A stretch of DNA of 64,000 bases, taken from assembly GCA_035048815.1 (NCBI GenBank), contig JAUCBN010000037.1, positions 11,312,001 to 11,376,000 on the forward strand, in the 5' to 3' direction. The notes under the pieces are model-generated. The model saw only the letters and a program-made list of their open reading frames with translations. It did not search any database and was not told where the DNA came from. This DNA is from Abelmoschus esculentus (lineage: Eukaryota; Streptophyta; Magnoliopsida; Malvales; Malvaceae). This document shows, in pieces, positions 60,161 to 64,000 of the stretch. Made by a program: the position numbers and the translations under genes. The number at the start of each line of letters is the position of its first letter. Position 1 is the first letter of the stretch.

Positions 60161-61533
60161 TGATGGAGGCTCGGAAGTCCTTTATTTTTTCACCTTTGTC
60201 AGATTGTAATACTTTAGGTTGTCGAACCCACAGGGACTGTGTCGACTTCACTACTTCTTATGACTGCACTATAGAAAGTAAAATCACAAATAATTGTTGA
60301 GTTTGAGATTACTAAATGAACTACTAAAACTAAACTAAATATATGAGAAATAAAGATTAATAAAGATGAGGCTAAGTTGAGTGCTTTGTAGAGGAGAATC
60401 CAATTGTATTAAGTATCCACTTATTAATGCAATGGGTTGAACTGCCGCCTCGGCGGGTCGCACAAAGGGTCGTCGCAGCTGCCTAGGCGGGGTTATGCCT
60501 TGTCGACAATTCAACATTCCATAGTTCGACAAAGCATCCTTCTATGTTTTCTTCCTTATCCCTAAGCGAAGAGAACTGTTGAAACCCACATCTTGATGAT
60601 ACCTCCCGGCGTGAATCAAGGGCGGACAACAACCAAACACATGCATCTTGTTAGTCGCTAAAATTCTAAGCGGTTAATCTCTCAACCGGATTAGTCAATG
60701 CCCATGAGCAAAGATCGTATTCTATCGTTTCATGAGCCTAACTCTCCCGATATTAGACAAATAGATTTTTCTTCACATACTATCATCTCGAGCTCATATG
60801 AAAAGAAGAGTAAATGCCAAGAGATAATAAACTATGAAATAAGTTTTGCATTAATAAATATCTAACATAACACAACCATCTTCTCCAACTACTCCACAAA
60901 CAACCTAAACCTCCGAAGAAGTTTAGAACATGATGTAGTCGGCGGCTAAAAGTATTTTTCTAGGGTAAAATCCGACCTACTAGACTAAGCCTAATGTGTG
61001 CCTTATATAGGCCAAGCCCTAGGTTAAAGCTTTCCATGCAAGGAAAGAGTTCTAAAGAGGGAAGAAGTATAATTCCTAATTAAATTATAACACTTAAATC
61101 TTATTTCCTAAAATATCTCTTCTTTCCCACACGTGACTTTGACCAAGGCTTGAATCCTTAATTTGGCTCCGTCTTTCTCTCGCTCTTTGTCTATTAAGAT
61201 CAGCATCATTTTTCTCTTTCAGTCAAGCACTAGTTGTCATCTTTACCCTGCTGCCGCGGCCTCAAAAAGTGATGTCGTGGCGGGTGCTCCATCTGCATTC
61301 CAGCATCTATCTTCTCAATTGGCCATCTTTATATGTAGTTTCCTGTTTAAGAAAAAAACTATCAAATACATCTGTTTTATGCCAATTATTGGATGAATTC
61401 ATGAATTACGTGTTTGGATGCTGAAGTATGGAAAATATACAGAAATATCCATTAATACCCTTAATTTTGTCCTTTATTAGTAATAATCGAGTGGGAAAAT
61501 GGTATTAAAAATAGGACTTTTATGCACTCATCA
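60161..61533 (-). repeat. 3' LTR of a related element (element D)
   Basis: On the plus strand it begins TGATGGAGGC and ends TGCACTCATCA, then CACCCCCACACTCG, the complement of a polypurine tract. It shares the CCCACAGGGA motif (near 60229) and the GATGATACCTCCCGGCGTG stretch (near 60595) with element A's LTR but is otherwise strongly diverged, so it is a different subfamily. The left boundary is set by the TG only. Confidence 0.75.
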
Positions 61534-61572
61534 CACCCCCACACTCGAACTATTGCTTGTCCTCAAGCATTG
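61534..61572 (-). promoter_or_regulatory. Polypurine tract cassette (outer copy), element D
   Basis: On the minus strand a GCTTGAGGACAAGCAATAG stretch leads into GAGTGTGGGGGTG beside the LTR. Confidence 0.8.
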
Positions 61573-61847
61573 CAAATGATAATTTTAAGTAAGAAATTTT
61601 AAGGGAATATACCGTCCTACCTACCGCGGTAGAAATCCTTTCTTGACTCGGCCTCTTCTAGGTTCTAGGTATTCCTCGGAACTAGACTATAAGTCTTAGT
61701 GTGTGTGTGTAGCTATGTCAAAGCTGTTTTTCTAAGTTCTAATCCTTTATCTAGCTCAAGACTTTCGAATAAGATTTTTCTTTAATTCTTTTTCTTTCTT
61801 TCTCCCTGTTTTGGTATATAAATATATATTGCTATATACTTATATTG

Positions 61848-61998
61848 CTTGAGCCTGTTTCGGAAACCTCAAGTGTTTAGCTAATTCTCACTAGAGACAA
61901 TTTCGGGCACCTCTAGTAAGTGGGAAAAAGACTAAGTCCTAGAGAAAGTGATGGGCACCTTTATGGACTAAATTAGAGCCGGTGATGGGCACCTCTAG
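61848..61998 (-). repeat. Four 26-nt hairpin units in the 3' region of element D
   Basis: Units lie at 61848-61873 (CTTGAG/CTCAAG), 61891-61916 (CTAGAG/CTCTAG), 61939-61964 (right arm decayed to CTTTAT) and 61973-61998 (TTAGAG/CTCTAG). They have the same 26-nt length and GGGCAC loop end as in element A, in the same order of stem types. Confidence 0.75.
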
Positions 61999-62324
61999 TT
62001 AAAATCTAAGTCTAAATCCTTATTGCCTTTCAAAGAAAAGAACTTATAAAATCAACTAAGACTAGCAGTGTTGAGTATTTTTCAGGCTCATAGTCTAATC
62101 CTAAGTACTAAACCTAGTATACCTTTCCGAGTTCGATTCTGGTGAATGGTGCAGACTGCGGCGGCGGCTGGAAATATATTGTTGCCTCAGCAGTTTCAAT
62201 AAAATTCAACAGACTTAAAAAAATTTGCAGTAAAATTGTAAGGACAAAAATTAAGGCAATAATACGATATTCTAAATACTTTACATACATAGCAGATATT
62301 TACAGATTACAAAAAGGAATCAAT

Positions 62325-62363
62325 ACTCCCTCACACTCGAGGGATGCATTATCCTCAATGCAT
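62325..62363 (-). promoter_or_regulatory. Inner polypurine-tract-like cassette, element D
   Basis: On the minus strand GCATTGAGGATAATGCATCC is followed by a CTCGAGTGTGAGGGAG run, about 790 bp from the outer copy, the same spacing as in element A. Confidence 0.55.
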
Positions 62364-62423
62364 GAAAAGTAAAAATAAAGATGAAAAATAAAGAGACAAA
62401 GGAAAAAAAAAGACTATCGCCCT

Positions 62424-62776
62424 TTAAAATGCCGAGGAGGCAAAAGAGTCCTCGGAATCGTTGTCGATGAGAAGCTTGCAGCGGCTTTTGGGTGGTTGCT
62501 GGGTTGTTGTCGGCAATGGGCTGGCAGATTTCTTCTTGGTCGATCGAGGTGGTTGGACTCGGATGGCAGTTGCATCTTGCCTCGGCTCGTCATCTGAATC
62601 AAGATTGATTGGAGAGGAGGATATTGCCTTTCTCTTCTTTTCTCCTTGGGCTGCAGCGAATAGTTCATCTGTAGCTTTAATTTGGCTTGTTAAATCCTCT
62701 ACAAAATCGCTCCAAGTGAATATACCGGATTGAGATGGAGTGACCTCTCGGTTGGTGGAGTCCATACGGAGGAACT
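62424..62776 (-). pseudogene. C-terminal fragment of the extra ORF of element D
   Basis: The minus-strand frame to 62424 reads MDSTNREVTP from 62765 and ends in a basic, Ser-rich tail with an ...IRVQPPRSTKKKS... stretch that parallels ...TRVQPPRQAKAQP... at the end of element A's extra ORF. Only the last third or so is present. Upstream it runs directly into an LTR at 62777. The frame stays open for 60 bases into that LTR, giving a chance chimeric start at 62825. Confidence 0.7.
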
Positions 62777-64000
62777 TGTTGCATGTAAAAAGAGTGCGCA
62801 AATAGTGCAAGTGTACACGTCGCAAGTAATAAAGTGATAAGTATCAAGTATCGTCTCCACAGGGATTGGTGTACTTAATATGCTTTATTTTCTCTTCTCG
62901 CTCAGTAAAAGAAATAAAAGACACTTATTAATTGGGTTGTTTTAAAAACTAGAATAACTGAATAATAAAAAGAGAATGGTAAATGGAAATAAGATTTGAT
63001 TTAGAGAATGGGCAGGATCCAATTGAATCGTATTGTGAGTTCAATTGACTTGTTTTTGTTCTGTGCAATAATGCAACACTGCCTCGGCATAACTGCAGTT
63101 TCCTGCCTCGACAGTGAAGACCAACGTCCGCCGCGACAATCCCTTGCTCTTGGGTAGACTTCTTTAAGGTTCGGCAAGTGTCCTTGGATGACTTCGCTTA
63201 TCCCTAAGTCGAAGTATTGTTGATGACTAGTCCTTGATGATACCTCCCGGCGTGAATCAATGATAACCACCAACCAATCTCACACTTCTTTTAGCCGCTG
63301 AAACTCTAACTTATTCCTAGGCCGAGTTAGTATTTTTCAACTAGAAAAATATCGTACTTATTCCTTTCGTGAATCCAACTCTCTCGATATTGGATAAATA
63401 AATCTCTCACAAACTTCTCTCCCGAGCTTGAATGCAAGATCAATGAATTGCAAAGAATAAGCAAACCTTAATATTTTATTGCATAAAACAAGAAAACAAA
63501 ATTCAATCTTCTCTCACAAATACTGAACAACCTTCACCTAAACCCTAAGAAAATTTAGAACATAATTGAAACAAAGAAAACTCTAAAAATTTAATTTCTC
63601 TCGTGCGTTGTGTATGTTTTCTCCTTGGGCGGCTATTGTTTATATAGGCTTGGCCTAGGGCAAACCTTTCCTAAGTAGGAATACAACTTGGAGTAAAACA
63701 CAAGTCAAGTACATAAATAAAATATTTGTTTTATTTCCAAGTTTATTCCCACAAGGATTCTTTTCCCGCATGGCCTTTGACTTGGGCTTTCTACTCGCTT
63801 CCCAGCTCCGATCCTTGTGATGCTTGTCCAGAAACGTCCACCTCATTTTTCTCTTCAGTTCGCCTATAATATCGGTACTTTTCCTTCAGCTGCTGCCGCG
63901 GCCTCAGGTTCCGCTTCGGCCTCAGTTACTGCCGCGGTAGTAGATATTCCTACAATTGCATAAAAGGTGCCGTAAAGCCTGTATTTTCTATAAATATCAT
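62777..64000 (-). repeat. LTR of the element A family, cut by window edge
   Basis: It aligns with 6626 to about 7850, including CTCCACAGGGATTGG, the GTCCGCCGCGACAATCCCTTGC stretch in part, and the region of GATGATACCTCCCGGCGTG. It is much closer to element A than to the LTR at 60161-61533. About 120 bp remain beyond the window. It is either the outer LTR of a new element inserted in element D's extra ORF or a solo LTR. Confidence 0.85.

Noticed and set aside
1..64000. tRNA or rRNA genes
   Set aside because: I saw no cloverleaf-like gene or rRNA segment. The only tRNA-related sequences are the primer sites at 6602 and 31352.

Overview
The window is plant nuclear heterochromatin, most likely from a dicot (inferred; the species cannot be named from sequence alone). 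Reasons: Ty3/gypsy LTR elements of Athila type with tRNA-Asp primer sites, a CACTA transposon, an L1-like LINE, a satellite with a nucleosome-sized monomer of about 170 bp, and captured fragments of two plant genes, an LRR-VIII receptor kinase and an HSP70-15-type chaperone. I find no intact host gene. Every recognisable coding region is a transposon ORF or gene fragment, and nearly all carry stops or frameshifts.

Layout. 1-7971: minus-strand Athila-like element with gag and protease but no reverse transcriptase, RNase H or integrase. In their place is an extra ORF of the 'putative plant transposon protein' type; the 3' LTR is cut by the window edge. 7972-27951: satellite array, split at 15460-21819 by a CACTA element with a GTT target duplication. 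The CACTA carries antisense exons of an LRR receptor kinase and is itself split at 17811-20721 by a small LTR element with a GATTT duplication, which carries a spliced-looking HSP70-15 fragment. 27952-44262: minus-strand gypsy element truncated within RT, split at 29498-40748 by a plus-strand Athila-like element with an ATTAC duplication and a complete but decayed gag-PR-RT-RH-IN order. 44263-46589: unassigned sequence with a GATACC-rich stretch and a possible decayed LTR. 46590-53512: the same satellite in inverted orientation, split by a 5'-truncated LINE. 53525-54125: a separate 187-bp tandem repeat. 54313-60160: AT-rich intergenic DNA. 60161-64000: the 3' end of another element related to the first, interrupted by an LTR of the first element's own family that runs off the window.

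The parts form a record of nested insertions, not a pathway. The most unusual signals are non-coding and lie inside the Athila-like elements: (i) a dispersed palindromic core TGCC-NN-GGCA, at least 21 perfect copies by eye, with different flanks in two families; (ii) 26-nt hairpin units with covarying stems, repeated 3 and 4 times in the 3' regions of two elements; (iii) a second, internal copy of the polypurine-tract cassette in all four elements. The two gene captures, one spliced-looking inside an LTR element and one intron-bearing inside a CACTA, are the clearest biological events.
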